Source: Cinclus cinclus
Taxonomy: Eukaryota; Chordata; Aves; Passeriformes; Cinclidae
Reading direction: 5' to 3'
NCBI RefSeq assembly: GCF_963662255.1
Contig: NC_085046.1
Span: forward strand, 101,821,324-101,885,323
DNA length: 64,000 nt
Below the pieces are notes generated by a model. The model did no database searches. It was not told the origin of the DNA and worked only from the letters and a program-made list of their open reading frames with translations. Made by a program: the position numbers and the translations under genes. Below, one piece after another: positions 1 to 13,600 of this stretch. The stretch's first letter is position 1. Each line of letters starts with the position of its first letter.

Positions 1-579
1 GTAGACTGACACATTAAAGATTATGAAAGATGCCAAATAATCAGACAGAATGAAGAGTACGTCCTAATAGCCAGAGGTCTTTTGTACTGATCCTGTTAAT
101 TCAAAATATCTCTCCTTTCCTCAAATGTCCACCACTGACCATGCAGTAATCTTCCAAACAGCTCTACAGCTCACCTTCCATTTTTAAACGTGCTTAATCT
201 GCAATCACAAAATTGCTGTTCTGCCCATGCACAAGAGATTTTATTTGGCAGAGTACTTCTCACCTACTTCACATGCACAAGCCAAAGGAGAAGATGGCAA
301 GCAGTCCATCATTTTTTACATTCCTTGTTTTCTTTTAATACTACAGGTAATTACTTCTGAGCATTTATTTAAAATATAAGCTATAAAAAACACACCTCTC
401 TCCCTGCTCACTCGTGTATTAGACCGGTCTTGGTATTCAAGATGTGATAGACAACATACAATCAGTGCAGCTCACAATGAATGGCAGAAACAACCAAGGC
501 ATAGAACTGAATTAACAGCACATGGCCCCACAACCTAAAAAAAGTTAACAAAGTACACACCCCAGCAATACCCACAATT
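1..579. other. A+T-rich sequence, no gene seen
   Basis: Non-coding in appearance. A strong plus acceptor-like tract ends at about 345, but the frames after it close at once. No repeat recognised. Confidence 0.6.
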
Positions 580-1125
580 ACTACAGAATCACATAATCAA
601 TTACATTGGAAAAGATCTCTGGGACTGTTGAGTTCAGCTTGTGACCAGACACCACCCAGTAAGGTAGATCACAGCACTCAGTGCCAGGTCCAGGCTTTCT
701 CTGAACACCTGCAGGGACCGTGTGTCCACCACCTCCCTGGGCAGCCCATTTTGATATCTAATCAGCCTTTCTGTGAAAAAATTCCAACCTGAACCTCCCT
801 GGCACAGCTGGATGCCTTGTCCTCTTGCCCCCTCGCTGGCTGCCAGGCAGAAGAGACCAGCCTCCAGCTGGCTACCAGCTCCTTTCAGGGAGCTGCAGGG
901 AGTGGTAAGGTCATTCCTGAGGCTCCTTTTCTCCAGGGTAAACACCCCCAGCTCCCTCAGCCATTCCTCAAAGGACTTACCCTTCAGACCCTTCACCAGC
1001 TCTGTTGCCCTCCTCTGGCCTTGCCCCAGTTCCTCCATGTCATTCCTGAACTGAGGGGCCCAAAACTGAACACGGGACTCACGGTGCGGCCTCAGCAGAG
1101 CCAAATGCAGGGGAAATAGCCCCTG
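580..1125 (-). mobile_element. CR1 non-LTR retrotransposon, 3' part with open pol C-terminal frame
   Basis: Read on the minus strand, this gives the end of a CR1 reverse-transcriptase frame followed by a short 3' tail. Recognisable pieces in order are FEEWLRELGVFTLEKRSLRN, FFTERLIRYQNGLPREVVDT and a short untranslated end near 580-600 that resembles the usual CR1 tail. About 155 codons stay open from 1104 to 634, which is long for an old copy. The element is 5'-truncated, as most CR1 copies are, and has no start, endonuclease or catalytic reverse-transcriptase core. It is G+C-richer than its flanks. The identification rests on known bird CR1 protein patterns. The left edge is clear to within about 10 bases and the right edge to within about 30. 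It is not a host gene. Confidence 0.93.
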
Positions 1126-4100
1126 GAAGATAGGACAAAGACAAAGGTGACAAGGATTCCACCACTAAGTGTCATAACCAGTCTGAACACCTTGACAAAT
1201 CCCTCCAGCATCTAGGAGAGAGGGCTTTGTTACTTCAGCATCTGCTCTCCTACAGGCAGCCTGCTGAAAGCTAAGGGCAGGCCTTCAACTGATGGGAATG
1301 GAAAACAAATGGAATGGGGAACAAATGGCTCTTTCTTTTTTAACGAATTGTTTAGTCAAGACTCCATATATACTGTTATTTATTGTGGGGGTACGTGGGG
1401 TGTTAATTGAAAAGGGAAAAAATCAGGGAAGAGGTTCAAAGTGAAAGCTAAAAACAAGGTACTCGGTCACTTTGATTAACCAAGCAGCATTCACAGAGTA
1501 CTTGTCTCTGAACAATAATGAACAAACACTGGCTCAGACTGTGTGTGAAATCCAGAACTGCTTACATGATTTTAAAACAGGTATGAAGCACTTGAAACTA
1601 ATTTTAAAATAATTTCATATTCCCAGATCCTAAAAAGCCTATCGATTCTGAAGAACTTCAAACTTGAAACACTTCCCCAAGTGTCCTTATAAATAACTAA
1701 TTTAGACAAGAATATTTTCTTCCATCCCTCTACCCCACACCTGGATGACAAACTGTGGTTGAAGCTAAGCCTGACACTTGGCTCTCAAAGGTGGTTTTGA
1801 GAGAATTAAACAGCAACAGCCAAAAAAAAAAAAAAACAAAACAAAACAAAAACAAAAAAAAAAAAAAAAAACCAAAAAAAAAAACAAAAAAACAAACAGA
1901 CAACACTGAGGAATATAACACTGTGAGCTGGATTTCTTTAAAAAGGAAGAAAATAAAAGAACCCAGTTAAGAACTTCCAGCCTAGTACTATGAATACAGA
2001 ACACCACAGGAAGTATCCAGCACTCTGGAGAGGTTATCCAGTGGCTGGGAGCCTGTTCTCCAACAGCAACCTGAACTCAGCCAAGAGAATAAAACAAACC
2101 AACTTTAAAGCACAAATTTACACTCCCAAAATTAAAAATTCACTAAAATATTCAACAGATTAAAATGATGTTGTGAACACTGAAGTTTCAATTAAAATTT
2201 TTGTGGAAAAAAAAAAAAGACAGCAGTAAAATATAAACATGACACAGCACATCAGCTAAGCCTGCTCTTAAATACCCAAGAGAAGTGTATTTCATACAGC
2301 AGAAAACCTAAGGGACCTTTATCCCAAGGACAATGCACTGCTTCACACAGCACAGAAGCAATGAAGACTGGGAAAAGATGAAATCCCATGCCTTACTCTC
2401 AGAGCCAATACAACTGGTTTGATTCAATACCTAACTAAAATAGCCTTCAGCTGTGGGCTGAAGGAAGCAGGTAAAAGTATGGTGGCAATTATATAACTGG
2501 TCACCATGCTAGCACTGAACAGCCCACTGACCCATTTCCAGGCATTTTAAGATATTATAAAGCATTTTAAGATATCTGCCAGGCTAATTTCCCATTAGCA
2601 CTCCCTAGGCTTGTGCTGGGCACCCTGACCAAGCAACTGCTCCAGCCCAGAGCGTGCTCAGTGCTCTTAGTCAACAGTGAAAATGGACTTTGCATGGGAT
2701 GCTGCAGTACCTTAAACAACCACAGCTTCAGACTAAAAAAAAATTCAAACTGCCAGGTAGCCATTACTTTTCCAGGTGAGATTATTAATGTTTTATAAAA
2801 ATACCCAAACAGTCCAATTACCTTACAGATCATCCAGTTCCTGCAATAACAGATAGGTTGTAGTAACAACTGCCCTCTCCTCAGAGAGCTGAGAATTCAT
2901 ATGACAAAATTTACTTTGTATAAGACTGTTAATACTGGTAATTCTCCTCTATTTTCATTCCTCACTGAAGTTTTCTGCTTGCAGCTTTACAGACTGTGTG
3001 CAATATCTGATTCCTCCTCTTGCACCTCACTTTACTCTTGTGGGCTGAAATCCTTGAATTTATCATATTTGCTGAAGACATTCATTCAGTAAAATCAAGG
3101 AAAAAAGTATTTTACTATGTATTTTTTGTGTATTCCTTCTTTTATTAATAGGAAAAAAGTCCAGAGCATCAAGTAAATACCTTAAGGAAAAAAATACAAA
3201 AACACGTTTCAATCAAAATAACTTGTCTCCAGAACAAACTCACGTAGTTTCTCCTGGAAACTGAATTTTCAGTTAGTTCTGTTTGAACCTGGAATTTGTT
3301 GGATAAAGGAAGAGAGGGTCAATCTAAATCTCAATTCTTCATGAAGCAGAGGATGGCTTAGTGTTATGTGTCAGGATCATAACCAGTTTCAAGTTTGTCA
3401 ACTGCAGTTTCTCTGACAAGGGCTGGTAACAAGTCAACTTTTATACTTTTACCCCAAGGCTCATATAAAAATTCTTGAAGGAACATTTAACTGACCTCAC
3501 AGAGCTAACTCAGTCCACTCTAAAGTGATAAATGACCAGCTCTACAGGGCTCCACTTAGGAGAACTTTAAATAGCACAGCTGACCACTAACACTAAAAGG
3601 TTCTTTAGTTTTGACCCACACTTCTCTTGTACAGATGCAGGGAAAGGAAGGAGAAAGGATTTTATCCTGAGGGCAGAAGAGAGATGCTGACTGAAATCTT
3701 AAACGATGCTTCCACTTAAAACATAAGAGAATATGCTTTTTTTATGTTACTGAGAGCAATAAATATACTTACTGCATATTTAACCTTGACTACTGAAGTT
3801 TTCTCAAAACCACCTGAGACACAAATATGGCAATACATAGGCTATAAATTTTTTCCTGGTCACACAGCTCAAAGGTTTCCAATCTAATTAAAATTGTTGT
3901 TGATTTATTATCAGTTCCAATTGACTCTACTCTCTATGTTGGCAGCATTTATATTTTTTAAGAAGTTTGGGGAGGATTGTTTTGTGGTAGGGTTTGGTTA
4001 GGGGTTTTCTGGTGTGGCCTTTTTAAACAACAATTTATTCACAGCGTTATAATTAACAATAGATGTGTAACCAAGCCATCTTTGCTTATAACATTGAAAG

Positions 4101-6775
4101 GATGTGCTTCACTCATTTGAGTAAAGTTGTTTTTTCCTGATGATAAGAAAGTGCACTAAATCATAGGTATTTTCAGAGGGGCAAAAGTATCTTTAAGAAT
4201 ATCTAATTTACAAATTATAGAAATGTGTCATACCAGCTGTAATTTTATATTAGCTCTGAATTTCTTGTTGGAAGTACTGAAAATAAAGGACAAGTAATCC
4301 CTAAGACAACTGTTTCATAAGACTGATGTATTTACTAATGATCTTCCAAAGTAATCTTTTAGCATTCCTATTCCCAGGTACAGCTATCCACCTCTTCACA
4401 CAAAAACTTGGGCTATGACTACGTAAAACACAAATGTAGAAAAGATATCTACTAAGAAAAGTTGTTGATACCCAACTCATTTATTTCACAGGTATGCACT
4501 ATATGAACCTTCAGAAGACACTGGAACATTTTTTTCCCTGAACAAATAAAATGTAGCATCCAACCATTCCCTTAAAAAACACCAACAAATAAGCAAACAA
4601 AAACCCCCACCACTCAAAAAGCACATTCACTCAAAAACCACAACACACCCCCACATAGGAGAGAAAAGTAACCCAGAAATGATGGTGATGTTACTCTACC
4701 AATGTTCTGCTGGACTCAAAAGTGTCAAAGTGAATAATTGATCGACTGTGACACGGCAATAGCTGCAACTACACAGCAAAAGAGAGGGAAAGGTCCCTAA
4801 GGACCTAAGTGCACATCTCTGTAGTGGGAGCAGCTGTAATAAATCTAAGCTGACAAGTATTCAGGGACTGAAGCAATGTTCCATCAAATATTTTTAAAGT
4901 CAGTTCCACACAAGTCAACCCAGCTTTGCCTGGAGATTTATCAGACATTTAGCTGGTGCACGTGATCACTTGTTAAAGTGAAGAGGAAAGCAAAAGAAGT
5001 GGACAAATGAGAGACACTGGACCACGGCAGAATAAGATTTTAATGCCCAAGGAGGAACTTTCACATTTCATTAAAGTTTAGAAAAATCTAAAAAACTGTT
5101 CTCACGTCTTGCATTTTTAAAATATCTTTGGCTTTCTCTAAAAGGTTTTCATTTAAGGAAAATAACTGAGTAACTATTTTCTTTATTTTCCTAAAACTAG
5201 AAATGTGTTCCTATCAAGGTTCTTTAATTTTTTTTTTTTAAGTTGCTCATATAAGCAGTTCTTTATGTCCTAGCATAATTGCACCTTTTTTGTTTCTGAG
5301 GTTTTACAGAGGAGTTTGTTAAATGCTGCTGAGAAACCCAGGGAAAAAACCAAACAGAAGTAAGACATTTGATTTAAATGGACTTCAGGAAACAGTACAA
5401 AAAAAGTAGGGTATCAGTCATTCATTCGTTCAAGAAAAATCAGTTTACTAATACCCTTCACAGCTTAAGCAAAAGAGGAAGAACAATCATGGAGTTAATG
5501 TTCAAGAATCAGCATTCTCAGCAGCCAACTAAGACTCTTAAATACTAGGAATTCTTCAAAACACCTATCAAAAAAAAAATCCTCATGTCAGCAAAAAACC
5601 TCTGCATTTGGCAACAAAAATAGATATATCACATATTCAGCTATGACAGGTTGAGGCTATCCTTCTTCCATCTACAGCTCCAGGAGAAATGTAAACAGCC
5701 CTCAAATGCTGAAACTCAACGCAGTTCAAATGCAGACATCACTAACCAAACTACGCTGAGATCAAACCTTCCCCAAATACAGAAATAGAGAAAATGACAA
5801 AGCAGAGAGTGGAAGGAGATGGTGCAGGGGATAGAGTGATATACAAAGGAATGGGGGGAAAAAATCAGCTAATGGCAATAAAATAAGATGAGAAGGTAGA
5901 ATTCTGTACCATTTGACAAGGAACATTCAAGGACAGAGGAGCTGAGAATCAGTGGTATTCCAGACTGGAACAGATTGCTCCCCAGAGGTTCATGTTTGCA
6001 AAATTTACTGGATCTGAGTCAACTGGTTCAGGAATCCAGGACTCTGAAGGTATTTCTACAGAAAGTATTTGAATCTCACTGCCAGCAGGAAAATTCTTTG
6101 ACTGTTTGATTTGTTTGCATCCATATTTTCATATCCGAGTTTGATGACAGCCATCTACTGACAATGAAGTTTATGGAGTGAACATAGATGGATAAACTGT
6201 CACACAAACTGACATCCACAGTTTTACTCATCCGATGATGGAAGCTGGCACCAGCTCATCTGTGTGAATAAGAGAAGACAGCACAGGGTGGAGATGTATC
6301 GTGAGGGGCTGTAAAGTCCCTGAACACAAAGAGTTCATAATTGATGAGGTAAAGATGTAAGAGCCAGATGGATTTCTATCACACGGTCTTTCTTCATCCT
6401 CATTTATGTTCTCTCCTGTCGAAGTCTGTGGGAGCTTCTGGTGTCAATGATGCAGTGCTACCCTACCTAATAGCCATCGTGGCCAAAATGCACCACTGCA
6501 TCTGGAGCCCTACTATTGCAAACCCCATGAAAGGACATGCAATTCTAACTCTGCTAAACCAAGACTACTGCAGTTCACAAAGAAAAAGACTACACCAAGA
6601 TGACTGAATCTGAGTATCAATCTTTTTTTTTGTTTGTTTTTTTGAAGCTTTTGATTAACTTTAGAATTACTAAAGTGAATAGTTTCAGAATTTTAAAATT
6701 CACAGGTAAGCATTTTTATAGACCAACATGTATCAACTGCACCTGATCAAACCTAATTATCATAAAATTATTTGA
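1126..6775. other. A+T-rich intron-like or intergenic sequence
   Basis: It holds A-rich runs at 1821-1905 and 2209-2219 and short chance exon-like intervals. The best is plus 5310-5359: a strong acceptor, the frame RSLLNAAEKPREKTKQ and the donor AGAA|GTAAGA. Others are minus 3773-3813 and minus 4234-4276. A plus frame after a very long pyrimidine tract ends at 6607 and reads SVGASGVNDAVLPYLIAIVA and onward, with no donor. I cannot support any of these as genes. Confidence 0.5.
1821..1905. repeat. A-rich low-complexity tract
   Basis: An almost unbroken A-run with scattered C, of the CAAAA type. Apparent proteins here are only lysine-, or on the other strand phenylalanine-, rich artefacts. Confidence 0.95.
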
Positions 6776-7045
6776 ATTTCAAGGGACCTTAAAAATCACC
6801 TCATTATAACCCCCCTGCCATGGGCAGGGATACCCTACATTAGAACAGATTGCTCAGGGATCTATTAAACCTCACCTTGAGCATTTCCAGGAATGGGGCA
6901 TCTACAATTTTTCTTGGCAGCATGTTCCAGTGCCTAACCACCTTCATAGTAAAGAATTTTTCTAATTTCTTTCTTAAATCCAATCTAATACTACATTCTT
7001 TCAATTTAAAGCCATTATCCCTCATCCCATTTTCCAGGACAATTA
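6776..7045 (-). mobile_element. CR1 non-LTR retrotransposon fragment
   Basis: The minus strand encodes a typical CR1 pol C-terminus, including NGFKLKECSIRLDLRKKLEK, KVVRHWNMLPRKIVDAPFLE and a final SNLF. The 3' untranslated part, just left of 6840, contains the complement of the familiar 'CCATGGGCAGGGATACC' segment. The frame is open for about 60 codons. The copy is diverged and A+T-rich compared with the one at 580-1125, which suggests a different subfamily or greater age. It is truncated at its 5' side near 7045. Confidence 0.93.
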
Positions 7046-7647
7046 TGTATCATTGCTAATTTGATATCTTTGTTACTTCAGACCCTCCAGAGTCACTGTA
7101 GTATTTATTAGTCTGTGTAGATATTAACATGATAAGAAAAGTTTTTTATCATCAAAACACAGAATTATATGCATTTTAAATCAAACTATGGAGGAATCAG
7201 GGACAGATCAAGGAAAAGCAAAGACTACCCATTTATTTCTGCTTTATAGAAGCCCAGCAATGAAAGTGGTGCTGACACTGTGCAGCTGCAGCACTGTATC
7301 TGAAGAGGTTTCCAAACAGACTGAACTGCAAAAATACTAATGAAACCACTCACTGTCTCTCAGCTCTCTAAAAGCCATTATTTAAGTTAGTAATTTACAA
7401 CCTCTCTATAATAAAGAGTCAACAGTAACTGCATAAGCTAATTCATCCCATACTAAGGAAGGTGGCAAAGAAAAATAAAATGTGTGACCCTACAAGAAGT
7501 CTCTCACCACTATCAACTGGAAAAGCTAAAACAATTAAAATTACACAAGTTGTCTGATCTCAACACAAAGTCAAAAGAAATAATTCAATCCCCTTGTTCT
7601 TTGGACTGAGTTGGGGTGCTTGATTTTATGTTAACTGAAGAACTTAC

Positions 7648-7679
7648 TTTCCATGATCTGCTCTAACTAGAAGACGATG
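7648..7679 (-). CDS. candidate 32-base microexon, unidentified
   Basis: Seen: the minus strand has a long pyrimidine tract (GCTCTTTCCTTCTTTTGAAG), then 32 bases, then the donor GGAAA|GTAAGTTC. Only frame 0 is open and reads HRLLVRADHG plus two bases. A second pseudo-exon-like interval at 4234-4276 takes one base and is also open in its only compatible frame. The signals are strong, but 32 bases are too few to distinguish a microexon from a chance pair. Confidence 0.18.
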
Positions 7680-10600
7680 CTTCAAAAGAAGGAAAGAGCA
7701 TACAGTGAAATTGATTTCAAAATTAGTTTTAGCTCTTTGTCGCACTTGAAAAAGCTATGACAACTCAAGGTTGCTGTCATTCACAGAAACACTATAACAA
7801 AATAGAGTGGCCAAAATTCATTTTAAAACAAGAAATATATATAGATAATTTTTGTCTTTTTCTGTAGTCCTTTTCACAACGGCTGAGAGGCAACATGGAC
7901 ATTGCCTACTCCGGCTACTGCAAAGCAGAGAAGGAGCTGTAATAAATTTTGCACTTGTCCTAGAGAGGTTAGAGGACTGAGTCCTTATCTTGAACACCAA
8001 ACATGATTAATTTGATTCAATGGGACTACTCACATTAGCAAAAACATTTTTATATATGCCTGTTTGCAGAGTTAAGACCTAAAGCAATTTTGTTCTCCTT
8101 GATGTTCTTTCATGCAGAGGCCTTTTATTTTCCATATATAACATTCATATTTTATACATGGCAGCTTGGAAAGCACCCCTTTCATCAACCTCAGCACCCT
8201 TCTTAAATCCTGTAAAGTACTGTTGCTCGTGTTGGAATATGGCAAGACTGTATTCTGCACTTGAAATAAAGGAGGAAGTTGTTTGAAAACACAACTGAGA
8301 GGAGTGAAATAAAATGTATCATTTGGTGAAGAAATAGAAACACGTATGATTCATGCATCTTTCATGGTTTTATATCACTAGAAAATGCTTGCAAAGTACA
8401 CATATATTGTGTGAGCCAGACTCAGATAATTTAGGATTAAAATCTGAATAAAAATAAGTAAAATAATTATCTGAATAAGCAAACATTAATAGGAAGTAAT
8501 TTCCTTCATTTTCACTTCTCTGGATAATTATACCTGTGGGCTATTATGAATAATTTATGTGATGGCATTCGGTTTACATGTAGTCCTGAAAGTCTATGCA
8601 TTTATAATATGATCATTCCAAATAATTCTGGGGCAAGTCATGCCTGGTAAGTGACTTCTGCACAAACAGTCTTTCAGCCTTAGGATACTTTAGGCTTCTC
8701 TTAATGGAGCAACACACTTCACAAAGGAAAAAAAAAAAAAAAAAGAGAGGAAGAAAAAAAAACCCTAGAAGTATTCTTAGTTTATTTAAATCTCTCTCCC
8801 GCAAGTGGCATTCAATAATTCATTAAAATCTTGTAACTCCAAACTTCCCTTAAGCTTTGCGAAATATTGACTAACTACTTTATATATTGATCTTTACGGT
8901 GATTAAATTTTTAAGGCACTTGAGACTAAATTCTGGTAAGGGCAAGATCCTCTTTTTCCCAGCAGCACAGAAATAATGTTGTGCAGCCCAACCCCAAACC
9001 ATTCTGAGCACCCTGCTCTAGTTTTAGAAGTACAACATTGATTCAAGAGCAAAAAAACAACTCAGAAATCCAGCATAGTATTTTCTGACACAGTGGAATA
9101 TACGGGGACCATTTAAAACAATGATATACCATTCTATTGAAAATCCTATTCGCCAACAAATAGTCCATTGTACACATACTAAAAAAAAAAAAGCCAACAA
9201 GAATATGCAAAAAGCCTTCCATTTTTTGGCCACAGTGAATTTTAGTCTTGACCAAAGATGAAAAAGGTACTTGCATGAATACAATAGGACTACACATTCT
9301 TTCCTCTCAAGATCACTCTGCAGATTTGTAAACACACAGTACTTTGTCTTCCAGCATAAGTAAACTATATTTAATGATTAGAGGACTACTGTATGAAGAG
9401 ATAAACTAGAACAAAAGACATTCTGTAAAACACAATTCAGTCTTTATGCATAAATTAGCCATTCACAATAGTGGCGCCTTGTAACAAATTTTGGCCGGCC
9501 TTTAAAGTTAAATTTTTATAGCCTTCTTTGTTTCCAACACAGTTACTGTCTTTTTATAGCACATTTTACTCTTTCCTTTTCAAGATGCAGTGGAAATAAT
9601 AACCCAACAACAGAAACTGAGTATTTCAAAGCCTCTAAGTTTATTTATGAATTCTTCTCCGCTTTAACTGTGTAGTTCCAAAATATGTCTATTGTGCTCC
9701 TGTACCCTTTAAATTCAGAGATTTGATTTTGTTGCTTTATACATATTTCACTTGTACATCTGAACCTATCTTCAAAGTACACTACAATGTACCTTAGAAA
9801 TTAAAAAAAAAAAGAAAAAAGGAAGAAACATATTCCTGACAACCATCCAAAGCACTGACATAGCTCCCTCTTCCACCCACTACATTTTGCTAATTATATC
9901 TCAACAGCTCAGCTCTCTCAAGATAGACAAGGAAGCAATGCCACTGCCAGGCAAAAGAGCTAGGGGCAAGAGAACATAAGCAACCAAGGGAACCCCATGA
10001 GGGAGGAGAATCAAGAGATGCTGAATTTTGTAACAACTACCAAAACCCAGTTCAACTGTATGTAAAGATGGCACGCGCTCCAAACCTGTTCTGCAGCCAC
10101 TGTATGCCAAGAACTACCGCGTGTATTCCTTCTGTAAAGAAAAAGGGTGGTACGGACACAGATTTGCTGTCAAAGATGTGAGGAGAAAAATGCCAGTTCA
10201 AAATAATACAGAAAAGAACACTCTGAAGTCTCCTCTTAAAATAACCTCCCCCTTGTATTTAACATCCTCCATCTCCTGCTACCACATACTTTTGCTTCTT
10301 TCCAACAAAAACATGACCTTTTGAACTTGGACTTGCATATCTCTCATACGTTCTCTTTTCAAGATCTTCCAGTAACACCAAGAATCTTGTCTACCTCCAT
10401 CCAGAGCCACTTCCAATCTCGTAGCAGCTTAAATTACCGAGCACATACCAAAATAGTGATTTTTATAAACAGAGTTGGTACTACATCGGTAATAAAGTCA
10501 GTAACCCTTAGTCCTGCCTGGAAAGGGCACTGAGCAATATCTACCCTACTTGGAAGCTGTTGATATAATTGAGAAGTACATCAACTTCCTTTCCAAAAAA

Positions 10601-13600
10601 GTAAAGGTCACTGGCCAGAGAACACGATTCCAGATGTCCTTCCTTGACTTTATTGTTTTCCATTTTGCTGCAAGAGTGATTACACATAAAATTCTCCTTC
10701 CATAACATGTGTTACACCATATCCAAACATATGCTTAAATTACTTGTAATGTTGAAGCATGCTATCTAGTTTCATAATCAAAGCTCTAGTAACCCACTCA
10801 TCATAAATGAAACAAACATTCAAGAATTTTAATACAGAGACTCATTTAAGGAAATAAAGGAGAGAAACAAACAGAGCTACACAGCACTTACTTGTGATAT
10901 AAATCAGTAAAAAAAGAGTTAATTCTGAATGGGAGGAAAAGCAGGGAAACCTAACATTCTGCTTTAGTTCTGAATCAGCTATGCAGGCGATCAGATTAAC
11001 CCACCCATCCTTTGTATCTATTGCCAATCCCACACTGGAAGAAAACCTCCTCACTATCAGTTACACACCTGTAATAGCTAGAACAAATTTCTGTGGGCCA
11101 GACATCCCTACATGTTACTTTAAACACATGAGAAGGAGAAATATTGATGCTCTTCCATGTAATGGTTCTCATGACAGTATACCTTAGCTGAGTTCAGGCC
11201 CTCCTAGCAGAAAGGGCATGTCAAGAGGAGAAATGGTAAGACCAAAAAAACACCATGTTCGACCAGATCCTAGTAAATGCCAGTATAAAAAAGAGCATTA
11301 AAAGCAAAGATGATTCAGGGAAATTGGGCTTAACTTTAAGTGAATGTTTGTTGTATTATGTAGTTATTAAAAAAAAACCCAAACATAATACAGCATCTTC
11401 CTCTATCACCTTGTACTTGCAGCTGAAATGAGAAAAGTAACATTTGATGTCAAGCATTTTCTATTTTATAGGCTACAGATGCCCCCAAACAGTGTGCAAG
11501 TTCTAACAGAAATAATGATTTTTCATTATTACCTAATAAGTGTACCTTCAAGAAATTAGCAGTCTTAAAACCGCATGGCTATTTCACACGAAAAACTTCA
11601 GTAAACTGGATCATCATTTAATCTTAAATTTTCCCTCTGAAAAAGGTATTGTCCAGTCTCCAACTACCTATGCTAGAAATCATAAAGAAGCAGGGTGATA
11701 TCAGAAAGCACAGAGATTCTTGGAGTCCTGAAGATCCAGTTAGAGTGCCAGTCATGGTTTGAGCATACTCAGGAAAGACAAGCCAGCTCCTGAAATGAGT
11801 AACAAACAGGCAGCAAAAGCCAACAAGTTTCTGGATTTGAAGCATGGTAATACCGAACAAAAATAAGATGAAGGCTACTTTAATATTTGCATGTAACCTT
11901 CGTCTTCCAAATAGAGAACTATTTAAGAAGGCAGTTACATGGTAAATCAATTTAGCAAGCTTTTGGTAACTGAAGACTTCACAGAAGTTTTATTTGCACG
12001 AGGTATTGAGATTCATGTGCCTACAGAAAAATAATATACTTCAAAGTTTCTTGGGAGTCTAAACCAACAGCAATTTTTGCTACCTCCTTAAGGATTTAGA
12101 ATCATGATCCAACAGAGACTGGTTTTGCCTTCTTGTTCAGGTATTATTCATTAAAGAGAGTAATTTTGTAAATCTCTATATTCTTGAAGTTAAACACAAA
12201 TGCACAAGTGCAAGAGAATCATGCTTGTCTGACTGAAGCATCTATGATTAAGCAAATATAATATCCTGCCCTTATTTCCACATTTAAGGATAAACATGCC
12301 TTAAAGCAGAGGAAAATACAGCTAGTAGACAAGCAAACATTTCAAATTCATGTTTGCAAGTAAGTAAAGAATAAATGCTTAAGGAAGAATATATTTTTAA
12401 ACCAAAAGACAGTCAACACAAAAAAGGTTTGACAGATTTATGGCATTGCAGTATTTTACTACATAAATACTCAGAACTAATGCAAATAATTTACCAAAAG
12501 AAATCCAGATTTTCCACATGGGAACCTGGTGCTGTATCATCACATATGAAGTCTAAATCCTATGATGTACTCCTCCTCAGAGTACAAATGTCTGGAATAA
12601 TACAATCTGAAATAAGTAATTATTTTAATGTAATAAGAAATATTATCTGCAAAACTCTTGCTAGACACCCTGTACTTTAAATGGTCTATTAAAAAGGAAA
12701 GCTGGCTTATCTAGAGATCAGTCTTTCAAATTAATACCTTTTATGTTCTAAATAATGTATTGTATCTAAGTAGCAGAGAAATTGGAAAATTTATGAGTAA
12801 CATTATAGATGATTATAAAAAATTAACCTTTCCTTTTTCTTTCTTGAAGGAATCTAGCATACTATTCTTTTTTTAACACACTCAGTAAAGCATCTTCAAA
12901 TGCTCATTATAGTCTCTTTTATACTTTACTATTAACAGCTTTTCTGCATTAAAACTAAACATGCAGTAGCATTATCCTTTTGGGAACATACGTGATTTTA
13001 CATGCTGCTTCCATCCATACAATGAAGTTGGAGTACCAAATCTGTCACAGTGGTCAGGAGAGCTCTGTAACTCAGTGTAATGAGTTTCTCAATGTAATAA
13101 CAGACTTTATGAGAATTTTCATGTTTTCCGAAACAGTGAATTATAGATAAATAAAATACATACAAGACTGCAATATCTACACAAAGCCCAAACCTTTCTC
13201 AATTCTTCAGAATTTTTCCCACGGCAGCTCAATATGCAAGAGGATTAAAAAGCATAATTATGCAGACACTCAAGAATGAAGATCTATCCAGACTAATACA
13301 TATTTTGGTACGTAACACTTCCACAGAAGAAAACCACCTTAACTGTGTTGTATACAAAGTAAAAACTGTATCTTGAAGGAAAAGGGAAAAAAAAGTAAAA
13401 AAAACCCAACCAAACAAAAAAACATTACCAAAAAACCCCAAAAACCCAAAACCAAGAAGCTTAAGTTTTGCTCACATTATTTCTTAAGACACCCCTGTTA
13501 GTCAGGAGGGCTACAGTGATTGAAGGCAAGAAGGCATACATTTTTGTCCTGTAAAGCAAATAGAACTCTTCATGAAACTTGAGTAAATGACCCTGCACTA

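Noticed and set aside
1730..2007. Lysine-rich and phenylalanine-rich frames
   Set aside because: They are translations of the A-rich tract at 1821-1905.
4494..4550. Plus acceptor followed by a short frame YALYEPSEDTGTFFSLNK and a TAA next to AATAAA
   Set aside because: It is attractive as a last exon, but the frame is 18 codons and the AATAAA overlaps the stop codon, which is too close for a normal 3' end.
5940..6080. Possible further CR1 fragment containing 'CTGGAACAGATTGCTCCCCA'
   Set aside because: Only one short block resembles CR1 and the flanking order does not match, so similarity by chance is as likely.
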